Source of the DNA: Mortierella sp. BCC40632
Lineage: Eukaryota; Mortierellomycota; Mortierellomycetes; Mortierellales; Mortierellaceae
Reading direction: 5' to 3'
Assembly: GCA_011634665.1 (NCBI GenBank)
Contig: WAEK01000001.1
Coordinates: 759,501 to 823,500, forward strand
Length of the DNA stretch: 64,000 bases
Position 1 is the stretch's first letter. Every line of letters begins with the position of its first letter. The translations under genes and the position numbers were made by a program. The notes below the pieces were generated by a model. That model made no database searches, was not told the origin of the DNA, and saw nothing but the letters and a program-made list of their open reading frames with translations. Of the stretch, positions 43,630-55,775 are shown piece by piece.

Positions 43630-45866
43630 CTTGCCCAAAATGATGCACTTTAGGTAAAGGAGGGCCCCTTTGTGGCAATAGGCAACCCCCCCTTCATCGC
43701 TGCCACTCTCCTTCAACGAATCCTGTTCCCATTGCACTACCCACGGAAATCTCGCTCTAGTGGCCTGTGTTTCTATTCAAGAGCCTCCTGTTTCCTCGTA
43801 CTCTCTCCAGGAACACCAGGACAGGGCCTGCAGCAAATCATCTCGTGTACAGTGAATTGGTAGGTAGGCAGAGAGGAAGGGGTGGGAGAGAAAGAAGAGG
43901 AGGCTAGACAGTCGACAAATGAACGCAGCGTCGCAGGCCAGACGAGCAAATAGGCCAAAGGGCATTCTCAGAAATGGGATACTGTCAAATGGCTGTATCA
44001 AGCCTAGGTTCTGCGCTAAAACACGGCAGCACAGGTCTGTTAGGCCCTTCTCCTTCGCTCTCTTTCTCTTTCTTTCTCGCTCTCGGCCTGTGGCCCTTCA
44101 GATCCCCAACGGGCGAATGAGATCTTTCTTTATTGGGCCGTCTTCTGGGCGCATGACGGTTTTCCTGCGAGCGCCCTTTCGCCCGAATTGGCAAGCTGCG
44201 TGCTGCTGGAAAGACGCTTCTCGGCCCAATCCAAACGTCTGCCTGGACTTGGGAGGTTGTGTACATCCGAATGTAACGCTGCCGTTTTCCGAGGCAGCTG
44301 AATACACCCAAAGAGTCTTTTTTGGCTGTTTGTTTCGATTTTTTTTGGTAGCATGCTAGTACGTATCCAGTCTGCCCTGCCTTGTTTTGAGCCTCCCGCA
44401 CTCGAGGGCCGAAGGCCCTCCTTTTCTTCCTGCAGCGGCCAGTGTCGTCATTCGCGAATCCTTTTCCTTCCTTTCTCTCTCTCTCTTTCCCTCTCTCGTG
44501 ACACCATTCTGTTTCCCTCGACTGCCCTGTGAAAGGACCATTGGCTCCAAAGATATGTCTATTCAATGAAGTATGGGGGTACCATGCAGATGAGAGAGCA
44601 GTGATGAGAAGCCCACCCTCTCACTTTGTCACACCATCCATCAATGTCTGGGTAATGAAGAAGCCGAAGGAGAATTGAGAGACCCTCTGGGGCCAATCGG
44701 CACAATTGGAACTTGTCTTTCCTTCCTGTGGTCCACAGCGTGAGGGAAAAAAATACGAGACCCTTCCAATGATGTAGGCCAACGCGAACAGTCGCGTTGG
44801 ATCAGATCCCCGTGTGCTCGATGGTACGATCGATAGCGTGGTCTACCAAAAGATATTGTCGCTCCCCACATTATCCCATTCTTCACTCCACAGGAATGCC
44901 CATTACTCCTTAGAGAAGGCGAGACTTTACGTATCAAAAGAAGTAATGGTCGCTCTTTCCTCTTCCTACCAATCGAAAGTTGATCCCTGATAGTCAGCAA
45001 AGATACTCTGGTTCATGGCTTGGTTGTGTAGTCTCGAGACGGCAAAAAGGAGGAGCAGGACAACGAGAAAAAAATACCTCGTTTGGATCGTATTGGTCTG
45101 GTATTTGAGGTGGCCCTGTCGATCGGGCGTCGACCACTAATCCTTGTAGTTCGCTCAGTAGCACGAGGGGTAGGGGCGGGAAAGCTTTCTTCGATCGGGG
45201 GAGGGTACTCCCTGGGAGCAGTAGGCTCACACTTTTTTTTTTTTTTTTTATTTTGCTTTTCCCTCCCTTTTTCCTTCTCACCATGCTGTGATCAAAGGCT
45301 GGAGGATGGGTGGTCAGAGTAAGAAAGGTCAAAGAGCGTTCATGGGGCAGTGCAAAAAAAGAGCGGTCAAGCACATTTTCTTGGCTATCCACAGGCGCGG
45401 GGATGCAGAAGCAATACGAACAGCTGGTGCGTTTTTTTTTTTTTTTTTTTTTGAAGATACAGCTGATCGGTTTGGAGGAGGTAATAGCATGTAGGCTTCT
45501 TTCCCTCTAGTCAGAACCAACTCCCCCGACCTTGTCAGGTAGGCCACGATCATCATGGCAAGCTGATTTCGGCCAATTTTAATTATGGTACCTATCACTG
45601 GTGAAAGACAGCAGCAAAGGAAATCCCACTACACATTGTCCGATGTTCGGCTGCGGGGCGTGACTTGGCCAGACTGTGCAGGTGCGCGTATTGCTTTCAA
45701 TCAAAAAAGCATGGCAGGTAGACTTGGACCATGCATCGTCCCAATATTACCAATGAACTTTTCCCTAACAGCGCAATCTATCGTTCAGGACTTTTGGCCT
45801 TTGATAAGAGCTCGAGTCTGTGTTGTGGGATAGAGCGTGAACCCCTGGCAGAGTAGGCGGAGTACA
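43630..45866. other. Intergenic stretch, 2.2 kb, between permease and zinc-finger block
   Basis: No intact gene. A possible decayed transposase fragment lies near 44780-45040 (separate entry). T runs occur at 45231-45250 and 45431-45452. The 43919-44359 ORF has the look of a chance frame. Confidence 0.45.
44778..45040 (+). pseudogene. Possible relic of a Tc1/mariner-type transposase
   Basis: In one plus frame the sequence reads ANANSRVGSDPRVLDGTIDS then VVYQKIL. A later stretch is LHRNAHYSLEKARLYVSKEV, and then YQSKVDP runs into two stops and SAKILWFM. The order resembles the middle of Tc1/mariner transposases: a G-x-hydrophobic-S-x-x-Y-x-x-IL segment, then N-x-x-x-H, then Y-x-S-P-D-L-N-P-I-E-N-LW. 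Stops and lost acidic residues mean it is dead if the match is real. I found no terminal inverted repeats. Low confidence; chance similarity is possible. Confidence 0.2.
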
Positions 45867-45895
45867 GGGCGAAGCAATGGAATTGGGGGCGAAGC
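45867..45895 (+). promoter_or_regulatory. Two GGGCGAAGC motifs, 20 bp apart, upstream of zinc-finger gene A
   Basis: Copies at 45867-45875 and 45887-45895, starts exactly 20 bp apart (two helical turns), 140-168 bp upstream of the ATG at 46035. The same 9-mer lies upstream of every gene in the cluster. Confidence 0.6.
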
Positions 45896-46034
45896 GTTCA
45901 GGATGTTTATGATGGGCGCATCGCATTCATCTATTTTCTTCATCCCTGAGTGATGATCGATCATCATCGCTCTCTCGTTCACCTAGTCTCTCTCTTTCTC
46001 TTTCTCACATCCATTCTCAATTCACCTCACCTTG

Positions 46035-47966
46035 ATGGCAAGCCAAAACCCATCCAAGTCGGTCCAGAGGGCGTCAAGAGACATACAGGAGCGTCCAGCG
46101 GCCTCTTGGCTCGCTTCTGGAGATCTCACAGCATCGCCCACGATTGACGCATCGGTACTGCCCATCAATGCTCAAGTACAAATTCAAGATGCAACCGCAC
46201 AATTAGATCTGTCCGAGTTCATCAGGAGCTCAGCAGAATCCACAGGAGCGTCAAATGACTACATCCAGTCACTAGTCACCATTGAGTTTAAATACGCGAT
46301 AGATGAATTGAGACATATTATGGACCCCTATTGGTCGAAGTCGTCCGTCACTTTCGAACCAGACGTTTGGGAAAGAGTACGCCAATGCTTCCAGGCCATT
46401 GGAATAGCTCCACCTGCTAGCCAGCAAAATGGATATCCAGCTAATGGCGAAGGAACCCACCCAGTGTCCTTCAATGCCACCACATCATCGCATCCAGAGC
46501 TTAACAGGAATGAAGGAATACCGTCGTTACAACACACCTATGCTCCAAAACATCCTTCACCCCTCTCAACGACTTTATCCGACAGTAGTCAAATTCAGCA
46601 CTTAACGAATCTTTACTGGATGGCCCAATCATCTAGCCACCCAATACACTCGAACTATGCATCAACTCTAGAAAACTCAGGAGCGCTCCAAAGCATGCAA
46701 CACTGTGCCGGCCTCAATAGCACTCCAATCTCGGCTCCAACGAACATTCGTTCTGAGAATCAATTCGCATTGCCTATTTATGGTAAGTCAATACGAGTCC
46801 ATCGGGAAGGAAGGATTCAGGCGCCTCAATTGATTCGTCCCTGTTTACAACGAATTGTTCTCCATAAACTCATTTTCTTTCCTCCCCTAGGACACTCAAA
46901 CGGGAGTCTTCTCCGCACCCAAAGAGGGTCCATCAACGCTTCTGGACAAACTGGAAGAGGACGTTTGGCCTCGGTGGAAATGCAGGGTCTAGTAATCCCT
47001 GATTTAAGGTCGGGTGGAGAAACCCCTGTCCTGAGAAGTCAAAATCATCTGTGCCATCAACAACCTATAAAGTATGGAAATTATCGCTAGTTTCTCATTT
47101 GTTCCACTCTAAATGACCGACACTAACCTCGCCCTGTGTTCACCTCACTCTTTTTTTTTTTTTATGTTCCATTTTATTAACGGTCTAGTCAATATGGCTC
47201 TACTCAACCATCTCAACCCATGCTTGACCGATCGTCTTTAATTACGGCTCACCCAAACCCCTATGTCATGCGAGGTGAAATAGCAAGTATGGACCATTAC
47301 CTCGCTTTGTCCTTCGGATGTCTTATATGCTGATGGTCAAGAAGCCTCTCTTGTCTTCCGTGTCCTTACCTTCCATGCTACACTTTTCTTTCCGTCGGTA
47401 ATCCGACTAATTCAATAGATGGAGGCTCAGCAAATAAGCGGGGTCTCTCGTATCCACCTATTCAACCGCCTCCAAAGGCTAGAGGACTTGGGGTTGCTTC
47501 ACCCCTTCGAGAGGATCATTCATTTCCTTCGCAATCTCCTGAGGCTTCAGCATCCTTCCATGGCAAGCCCAAACACAAGAACATATTCACTAAAAGCGCA
47601 GCCGCTGTTGCAAAGGTGACAGGAATGGCTAAAAGAACCATGGAAAAGTCGGTCGCCCTAGGAAGAAACTGTGGGTCATCGTCATCTCATTCGACAAGTG
47701 GAACGATAGTAGTTCAAGACAGCCCTGTGGACTATGCGTCTTCCAGGACTGAGAATTATTCCGTCGATACATGTTCAGGTGCTGTCAAGCCCTCGTGTCA
47801 TTTGTGCGAGAAATCATATTCCAGTCAGTCAAACTTGACTCGGCATATCGAGTCAAAACATAGAAACCGTAAATTTGAATGCCCAAAGTGTGACAAGACA
47901 TTTACGCAAGAGGTTTCAAGGGCCAAGCACCTCAAAGGTCCATGCTCAAGGAGAAAACAAGGCTAA
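46035..47966 (+). CDS. C2H2 zinc-finger protein A (two fingers, C-terminal)
   Basis: Four exons, 46035-46782, 46891-47071, 47189-47286 and 47419-47966, give 524 aa. The exon-3 donor could instead be at 47275 (GTGAAA); both keep the frame. The long N-terminal part is Ser/Gln/Asn-rich, with a helical stretch near IKYAIDELRHIMDPYWSK-like sequence (about residues 75-110). The fingers are CHLCEKSYSSQSNLTRH followed by IESKH, and CPKCDKTFTQEVSRAKH followed by LKGPC, the second ending in Cys instead of His. The last residues are basic. Such proteins are nuclear DNA-binding regulators. Finger 1 has the YxxxSNLxRH helix and finger 2 the FTQxxS helix shared by all five cluster members. Intron 1 is 108 nt, a multiple of three without a stop, so a retained form would add 36 residues. 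Confidence 0.75.
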
Positions 47967-49570
47967 TCTTGAAGTGATTCCAGAGAACTGTGTTAAAAAA
48001 AAAAAAAAGGGCTTTCATAGCGCCTACGGTTCCGAACAGCTCTCTATACTTGATTCTTTTTTCTCTATCGTGAGTTTTTGGAGGGAGAGAGGGGGGGGGG
48101 ACGAATATATATATATATATCTAGGCTAAGGAATCAATTACCAAAGCCAACCTAATAAACCTATACGTTGCATCTTAAAATATTTTCTAAATGTCAGTTG
48201 CTCGGGTGAACCTGCCAGTGGCCGTGTAGGCTTTCCGCGGTGATTTATGTCATGACTAAATCGCGAGTAGCGTGCTCATTTGACTCTAAGAGTAACTGAT
48301 GGAAAGAACTTGGGGGGGGGTTCAAAAGCAATAACTAGCGGGTTCCTTTTCAGCCCGTCAGTTCAGTGAACTGAGCTGCAAATTCTACCATAGGTTTGAA
48401 TGAAAGAATGACATTACTTGTAAATTGGTTAGGACTCATAGTAAATGACTTACCGGAGAGGTGGTGCTCTTTTTGGGAGGAAGCTAAAGGGAATAAAAGA
48501 TGGAGGCAAGGAATTAGGGGAGGGCATGAGAGAGAGAAAGAAGATAAGAGGAGCAAGAAGAGGAAACGGAAGAATAGGAAGAGGAAGAATAGGAAGAGGA
48601 GGAGGAAGTAGAGGAGGAAGAAAGTGACGAGGAAAAAGTGGTGAGGAGGAAGAGGGGATTGAAGATGAGTAGTTTTATACCTTTTGGGCGGAGCCGAGCT
48701 TTCAGCCTGAATCGAATCTCGCTGCATCTCTTTCTATCGGCCTCTTTGCCTCTATCTCTCTTTCTATCATTCTTTCTATCCCTCTTTCTGTCCCATCTCT
48801 ACCTTTCATTTCTCTCTCTCTATCTGTCTCTCCTGTTTCTAGTGGCTTTAGACTCGACTGAGAGTGGAACCACTTTGGTCATGAAAAGGGGTACACGCAA
48901 AACGTCATGCCCAAAGCCCATAATTGAACTGCATGAGCATGAAGGAGGCGAAGCAGGGGAAACCATGCCATGACAGGAAAGGCGCAGCGAAGAGAGAGAG
49001 AAAGGTGGAGGGGGGTGAGGTATAAGTGGAGTATCTTTAGGTGAGAAAATGGCTGAAAAAAGATACCAATCATTTTCTTTAAAAAAAATCCGCCAAAGCT
49101 CCAACAACCTTCATCCATGACAACAATGTTCGGAGTTGGAGGAGGTAGCATAAAGGAGGGCGCATTGCTTTAGAAGAATGTTCTAGGAAATGGCATGAAC
49201 AGAGTCGAATCCCCCCTCTTGAATCCCCTGAAAAAAAAAAAAAAAAAGGGAGCAACTTAAAAAAACACCAGGTTGTAGAATCCATTTTGACTTATGGGAT
49301 ACTGACAATGGCATTGTAAAGTCCCTCCCTGGCATCGTAATTTTGCAGACAACTTGTACGACCCCCCTCCTGCATTAGACATTCTGCGGTGTTTCCTTGC
49401 ATCCTTTTTTTTTTTTTTTCCTCTCCCCACGAGGTTCAAATAGATTGCAGATCACGAGTTGAACAATGCCTGAAAAAAAAAAAAAAAGAAAAAAAAGTGC
49501 CATGGTCATCTTTCCAAAGTATGGGTGCGTCATAGTCGTTTTTTTTTTTTTTTTGCTATTATTGACTATT
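47967..49570. other. Convergent intergenic region with homopolymers
   Basis: Contains (AT)n at 48106-48120, a long purine-rich block (48475-48655) and a facing pyrimidine-rich block (48725-48840). Several A/T runs occur between 49080 and 49555. A near-palindrome CAGTTCAGTGAACTG lies at 48358-48372. No gene is supported. Confidence 0.5.
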
Positions 49571-51839
49571 TTACTCTACTTCATCTTTCTTACAAGACTC
49601 TGCCTCTCGAGTCCTGCGGCATGATTGTTGATGTTTCTTGGATCGATCCATTCGTGAGAAGGTCTTTCCACAGTCTTTACAGGCAAACTTCTTTTGATGG
49701 TGAACTGAACTCACATGGCGACTCAGAGAGGTGGCCTGAGTAAAGCGACACCCACAAAAGAGACATTCAAAATGCTTTTGGTCACCCATACAGTCATGAA
49801 CTTCCTTCTCGTGGCGTCGTAGGTTGGATATGCTGGAATATACTTTGGAACATTGGGCGCATCTGAATTGGCGAAACAATTGCATGGACTTTCCCGTCTC
49901 CTTTGCCGTCGAGGATCGTACAGCGGGATTGCAGACTTCGCCTGTCTTGGCTTCGCCTTGGCCGAGTATTGAAGATCTCGAAGGAAAGAATGTTGGGGGT
50001 ATGGACTGATCCGGGATCTGAGTTGAGGATTGACCATGGTGGTTATCTGGGAGTTTAGTGATTGTTTCCACCGCGTTGGGAGATGGTGAGTTTTTCTTTG
50101 GGGAAGTATTTGGTCTAAATGAGCGAACGGAAAACGTGCTAGGTCTGGCCATGGACTTGGAGTGTCGTTGGGCTGAAAGCTTTGTAAAGATTGTCTCCAA
50201 AGGTAGTTTAGTATGTGAGTCTAAGGAGGTACATCTGTGATCAAAGCTGGAGTCGCAAAGGTGCTTCGAGATGGGCCTTTCTTCAGAGAGATTCCTTCGA
50301 TGAAGAGGATTTGGCCTGACCATTGGGTCCTTGGATGAATTTTCATTTGTCTGATTGGACTCTGACTTGACGGGGTTTGATTTGGTCGAAGGCGCTTGCA
50401 TCGGTACTTCGGCCAACCGGTTGTGCTCTTTTAAGCCTTGGGTCAAACAGATTCCGTTCAACGAGGTTTCGATTTCGCCCAAGATGGTCTCCACAGCAGC
50501 TCGGCTACTTGAACGTGGCTAGATTTATTCGTTAATTGGGGTAGGAATGGTTTTTTGCAAGAAAAAAAAGTATGTTAACTCCATCCGCCATTTTAACCTA
50601 CACGGCTATGACAAACTTCTGCGACAGCTAACTGGAAAATCTGGAACTAACTCTTCTACCATGTACAGGCTGGACCTTTGACTCATCCTTGGTTTCCAGA
50701 GTGTCAACACCACTGTAATGTAGCAACCTCAACACCATCAGAGGACTCAGTGTTGGCTTGGTACATCCATCCGCATCAGGGACTGGGTGCTCGAGAGACC
50801 ATGGAACTGACAAGGAATCAGACGACTTTTGTTTGACCTTTGCCTTGCCCTTTGCACTGTCCTCGGGCTGCGATTTGTTTTCGAGCGCTGTCAGCGCCTC
50901 GCCTACCCAATCACCCTCGACAGGTAATAGATCCCCAACCCCTAGAACACTCTGGAAGGATGAAGCGTCCGCTAATGGAGAAAGAATTGGATCCTGAGTG
51001 GCAAGTACATGCTGGGCTGTTGATGACAATATCGGGTCGTGTGTGAGAGCCTCCTCTTGTTGTATCAGGTCTGCTGATTGAAAGACTGTTGATTGATCTC
51101 GGTCAAGGCACTGAAAGCTGTTCGGCAGGTCATCGGAAGTGTAAAGGCGGTTATCATGGCTGATGATTTCAGACAGAGTCCGAAAGGGCATCCCCATTGA
51201 AGGATGGAGGGGGCTGTCAAGTTGGGACAGAGCCCATCTGGGTATCAATTCACCCTGTCCTACATTGTTCTGGATGAGAGGACTGCTTTCGATCTCGAGG
51301 TTCTGATGGGTGGGAAGATCATTGCCAGGGCCAGTGCTGTCAACAATCATGTCATGGAAGAAAATCGGATTCATTTCTGCCGCAGACATAGTCGAAGGCA
51401 CATCGAAGGTATAAAGATCTTCAAAGTAAGGTATGGTGCAGTCCTCTGCAAGGGTCCCCTCGCATTGTGAGAAGTGAGGATACTGTTGCTGATTCTGGTT
51501 TAGTGCGGGAGGGGGAGGATGTGGTGGGGGTGGTGGCGGTGATGGTTGCTTCAGTGGGGTCATGGTCTCGGTGTTGAAATACTGGATAGAGGCATTGCCG
51601 TCCAAGTGTTGGTGAGTGCTGTTGGGATATGTGTCTGATGGTAAAGGGACAGAGGATGTGTCCTCGTTGTAGTAAGGGACATGGATATTTAGTGAAGCTA
51701 GCCAAGGAATTGGATAGAAGGGCGATCTGGTATCCTCGTGAACCAGGAGATATTCGTGACCCCGAGCATCGCATCGATGGGTTTGCGAACGCTGCTCATG
51801 CCGCTTGGTTGTATGCGAATACAGTTTCTTGTTGATCAT
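49571..51839 (-). CDS. C2H2 zinc-finger protein C (three fingers, C-terminal)
   Basis: Proposed as two exons, 51839-50652 and 50518-49571, 711 aa. The phase-0 join uses donor GTTAGT and acceptor ATCTAG; the donor is the least certain element (GTACAT at 50664 also keeps the frame). If unjoined, these would be two proteins, but the fingers then lack a start ATG. N terminus: MINKKLYSHTTKRHEQRSQT, then polyPro and acidic Gln-rich sequence of activation-domain type. Basic region before the fingers (SFRPNTSPKKNSPSP). Fingers: CAQCSKVYSSISNLRRH, CLFCGCRFTQATSLSRH and CKDCGKTFSRMDRSKKH, the third closing with Cys (QQSC). A nuclear DNA-binding regulator by family. Its upstream region has a TATATA at 52098-52103 and a 34-plus A run in the leader. 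Confidence 0.65.
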
Positions 51840-51905
51840 TTCCAGTTGCAGCTGAAAAATTTCAAGAAGAGACGGGGAAGGATGTGAAATGGAAAAAAAA
51901 AAAAA

Positions 51906-51942
<37 letters not shown>

Positions 51943-51970
51943 AGACTTTGACGGGAATAGACCAATGACA

Positions 51971-51988
51971 GGGCGAAGCAGGGCGAAG
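51971..51988 (+). promoter_or_regulatory. Tandem GGGCGAAG(C) motifs, 10 bp apart, upstream of zinc-finger gene C
   Basis: GGGCGAAGC at 51971-51979 and GGGCGAAG at 51981-51988, starts exactly one helical turn apart, 132-150 bp upstream of the ATG at 51839. Relative to the minus-strand gene they are in reverse orientation. Confidence 0.6.
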
Positions 51989-52189
51989 TTGGGTGTTGCG
52001 TGAGCCCACTTTGCGAGTCCAACAGCGCTCTTGAATTTGAGAGACTGCGCTTTAGTCAAGTGGTTGGACATTCCAATGTCATTGTCACGAGGGAACTATA
52101 TACTCATGTCCTCTCCTTCCCTCCTCTCTCTCTCTCTCTCTCTCGAAGACTGAGCGAGCCGACTAGGCCAACTCTATCAAGGCCTGTTT

Positions 52190-53040
52190 TTATTGTTGTT
52201 TTGCCATCAACAATTTCTTCCTACAGCGCTTTACATGCTCTATATGTCTCTCTTTCCGTGTAAATGTCTGACCACAGAATGAGCAATTCTCCCTGATGCC
52301 ATGATGGACAGATTTAATATGCCGCTTACATGATGTGTCTTGTGTAAATTCTTCTTTACAGATATTGCAGGTGAACCGGTTGTTAGTATGTCGTTCTCTT
52401 TCATGCCGTCTGAGGTTGGACGCCGTCGCATATCTTTTGATACATTGTCTGCATTTATGATGGCTCGGTTTCGACTGACTTGGGTGCTTGACCCACGGCT
52501 CACTTGGGCTAACCGATGGCTTCTCATTGAGATCACTTGATAGCAGTTCGTTTTGGTCGAAGGATGCTAGCTCATTCTGGTCAAACAATGATGGCAACTC
52601 ATTTTGCTCCGCTGTGGGCAGCTCATCTGAGTCAAGGGATAATGGCGATCCAAAAGAAATCGAGTCCGAAGACTTGCCATTCAAAAAGAATAAGTCTTGT
52701 AGTATTGGAGGATAGGGCGAGTCTGAAAGAGGAGTTTTCGAGCAAGGAACCAGACCTTCCATGAGGTTCTTAAACATCTCCTGTTGATTCGTAAATGTAC
52801 GAGCCAGCCCGATGACTTCCAATTTATAAGAGCTTTGATTCTGTGTCTCGACGTCAGTGATGGGCGACATACTGCCGTCTTCAAGAATTTCTTGAATTTG
52901 GGGCTTCTTTAAGTCTCTAAATTTTCTTACGACCATAATAAGGGTTGTCCTTGACAGCAGTGCTATTGCAAAGAGAGCCCAAAGTTAGCTTTGAAGAGCT
53001 TTTTAGATCGTTTCTTCTTTTTCTTTTTTCTTTCTTTTAC

Positions 53041-53128
<88 letters not shown>

Positions 53129-54076
53129 TTTTTTGTCCTCACCTTTCCACCCTTCACTGAGTTGGGTGTGCAGACTCCCTGCGCGTTGTAGATCCCTGGT
53201 GGTATCAAGGACACCGGTCTTTTTAAAAAGACTCTTGCTATGCGCGCCTTTGGTTCGCACAGCGGTGGGGCCGATGTTGATTTGTCCAGAATAACTCTGC
53301 TCATCATTTGGAGGACATGGTCCCCGTTCCAAAAAATGGTCGTCTCTCTGTGTTGCTACAAAGTCTCCGCCAACTAAAGAGAGCATCCCACTACCACCAC
53401 ATCTATCCATGCCAAAGGAAGAACCAAATTGGCTCAGGTTTGCTCCACTCTCGCCGAAGGTGAAGTTATTCTGCTCAAAATTCACTTCTTCCTCAAGAAG
53501 GAAGGAACTAATGTCATCAACATTCATTTCGCTCGCGCTGGTAGAGGTATTAATCGACTCAGTATAGCAGCCAAGGATATCTTGGTTGTTCGGTATTGAG
53601 TATCGACTCCAGGCGGTTTGGCTAGTGGTAGCTGTCCTTTCGTTAGGAGCAAAATTCTCATTGAGGTCATAAAAAGACTGTGGCTGCTGCTGCTGCTGTT
53701 GTTGTTGCTGTTGTTGTTGGGTCTGGAAATATTTCTGAGGAGACTGTAGAAAGGCTGAATGGGGTTGCATAAGAGAAGGCTGGAAAAAGTCTTGAAAGGG
53801 TAGAGGCGGCTGAGGTGGAAAATACTGTTGCTGTTGAGCTCCGCTGGAGTAGAATCCAAGAGGGTGATTTTGTGGGAGGCAGAGTGGAATCAACTGTTGA
53901 GGATGTAGAGCAAGCTGCTGGTATTGAGGGTGAAAAAGGGCGAGTGGATTGACGATGAATGCCGTCAAGGGTGAGTCAAGACTCACGGCATCGTATCCGT
54001 GGGTAGCCTCAGCAGCACTGGAAGCCTCCTGGGCTTCCTGGGAGGCCATCTGTACCGCCGGAAACTGTGTAAGCAT
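52190..54076 (-). CDS. C2H2 zinc-finger protein D (three fingers, C-terminal)
   Basis: Exons 54076-53143 and 52962-52190 join in phase 1 (LSEGWK / ALLSRTTL) and give 568 aa. The 180-nt intron is mostly a (CTTT)n microsatellite. The N terminus is Gln/Pro/Phe-rich (PPLPFQDFFQPSLMQPH) with a polyQ tract (53675-53718), then acidic (DDISSFLLEEEVNFEQNN), of activation-domain type. Exon 2 holds three units of DQNEL-like sequence and the fingers CRQCIKRYATASNLRRH, CNICKEEFTQDTSCKRH and CSFCGQTFTRKERHIEH, the last ending in Cys (VKRC). It is a nuclear regulator by family. The ATG at 54076 (MLTQFPAV) follows a minus-strand TATAAG at 54206-54211. Confidence 0.78.
53042..53129. repeat. (CTTT)22 tetranucleotide microsatellite inside an intron
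   Basis: Lies between the donor at 53142 and acceptor at 52963 of zinc-finger gene D. On the coding strand it reads (GAAA)n, starting 12 nt after the 5' splice site. Read-through would produce a Lys-Glu-Arg-Lys repeat, which is why the exon looks longer in a naive ORF. Confidence 0.9.
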
Positions 54077-54205
54077 CACTGAGAGTGTGGGAGAGTGAGT
54101 GAGTGTAAGAGAAAGAGAGTGGGAGAGAGAGTGTGTGTGGGAGAAGGAGTGGATGGGAGAGTGAAGGAGAGAGAGGACAAATGAATGATTGAGGAGGCCC
54201 CTGCT

Positions 54206-54211
54206 CTTATA
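54206..54211 (-). promoter_or_regulatory. TATA-like element of zinc-finger gene D
   Basis: Minus strand CATATAAG, 130 bp upstream of the ATG at 54076 and 9 bp from the GGGCGAAGC motif. Confidence 0.5.
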
Positions 54212-54220
54212 TGGGGGGGC

Positions 54221-54229
54221 GGGCGAAGC
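54221..54229 (+). promoter_or_regulatory. GGGCGAAGC motif upstream of zinc-finger gene D
   Basis: Single copy embedded in a G-rich run (GGGGGGGCGGGCGAAGC), directly upstream of the TATA-like element. Confidence 0.6.
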
Positions 54230-54424
54230 AAGAGGGACACGGCCCTCCAACAGCAAGAATAAAACGCCTTGTGAAATGAATCGGATTGACAAGGCTCATT
54301 TGAATCTTTGCAGGAGCCATGGAGACTGCATTCAGATGATCAACCCATCCATGCTCAGATCCTGGGACATGGGTGGAGGGTACAATCCGATAGCCTAATT
54401 GCCTCTTGGGCATTGTGTTGGCAA

Positions 54425-54455
<31 letters not shown>

Positions 54456-54517
54456 AGAGGAGATGTCGCCTGTGTGTCCCGTCGAGATCCCTGCTTATTA
54501 GGTCCCCCTTGCCTGCC

Positions 54518-54549
<32 letters not shown>

Positions 54550-55197
54550 GAAAAGGGCAACAAGGATGCATGGATTTCCAGTTTGTTTCCCGTCAAAAGG
54601 AGCACCCCCTTCGCGAACCAGACAGTGTGAACATGCCGTTGTTTATTGCCGATGTCTCATTTTCTTCGTGACGCAACTGGCTCTGGTCGTCAGTCTGGAA
54701 TAACATGGTCGCTGGCGAAGTCGACTTGTTCTGGACCTGGACGAGGAGGGCAATGCATCACATACTCGAGTCATGACCAGTCTTCATACTTTGGACCTTT
54801 TCCTTCTGATTGCAGGTCCAAAGACGCAATTGCATCGTCCACCACTGGCTTTTGGAAGTCGAAGCCATCCTGATCTATCCATGGGATCCTGTGCGATAGG
54901 GACTCAGGTAGTGAATAATTTAACCATGGCGTCGGCAATAGAAAAGGCACCTGTGTCCAATGTCATAGTAAGCCTGAATTGCTGATGCTTTGCTTGCATG
55001 GGTAATATGAGACACAATTAGTAGAGCGTGCATTTCTAGGAGAGGAGAGAGAGAGCAATTGAGAGGAACGGGGACTTAACCTCTGCTAATCCATAGAAGG
55101 AATGAAGGGCGGAGCAAATGAGCTTACGTGAATGTCGGTGGTATTGATGGCGTACTGAGCAACTGAACGAGCAACGACCCAAGTAACGACTAATGTC

Positions 55198-55237
<40 letters not shown>

Positions 55238-55775
55238 AACCTTAGGCTGTACGACATTATGAATTGGCCACGGCAGGTCTTCAGCCGAAGGCCCCCATGC
55301 GTCGACAGTACCAACCTTTTTCTTTCAAATACCAAACCGAGCTCCAAAGGCACTGCCCCAACAATAACACTGGTCGAACCCATGACTATGCGCCAATAAA
55401 AATCTGATTGAATCGCTCCGTGCCTGAAGAAGTCTTCAGCCCTGTTGCGCAGTCTCTCTGTTTTCGTCCTGACCCGATGATGAAAGCTTTGCCTTTGTCT
55501 CCCGAGCGAGGTAGTAAACATGCTTTCCAAAGCTTCTCCTTGGCTGTCCTGCATGGGAAGTTCTACGGGCTGAGCCGAGTCTGGTGAAAGTGAGTAAAAG
55601 TTGGGCTTTTGGTCCTCGCAACAATTCCTGTTTGGCGGATCTCTTTCTCCCGAAAATATCTGATCGGCAGACGAACATTTTTTTTTTTTTACTGTGATAA
55701 AGCATTGTCAGAGGCAGTGCGTCTACTGCCGTCAAGGAGTCATATCTGTATCAAAAGCGAGAGATTTCATATTTC

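Noticed and set aside
43919..44359. 146-residue plus ORF
   Set aside because: Arg/Pro/Phe-rich composition, no domain, and an equally long overlapping frame on the other strand; likely chance.
53003..53140. Lys/Glu/Arg-repeat extension of zinc-finger protein D exon 1
   Set aside because: It is intron sequence: a GT at 53142 and an AG at 52963 join in phase to the finger exon, removing the repeat.
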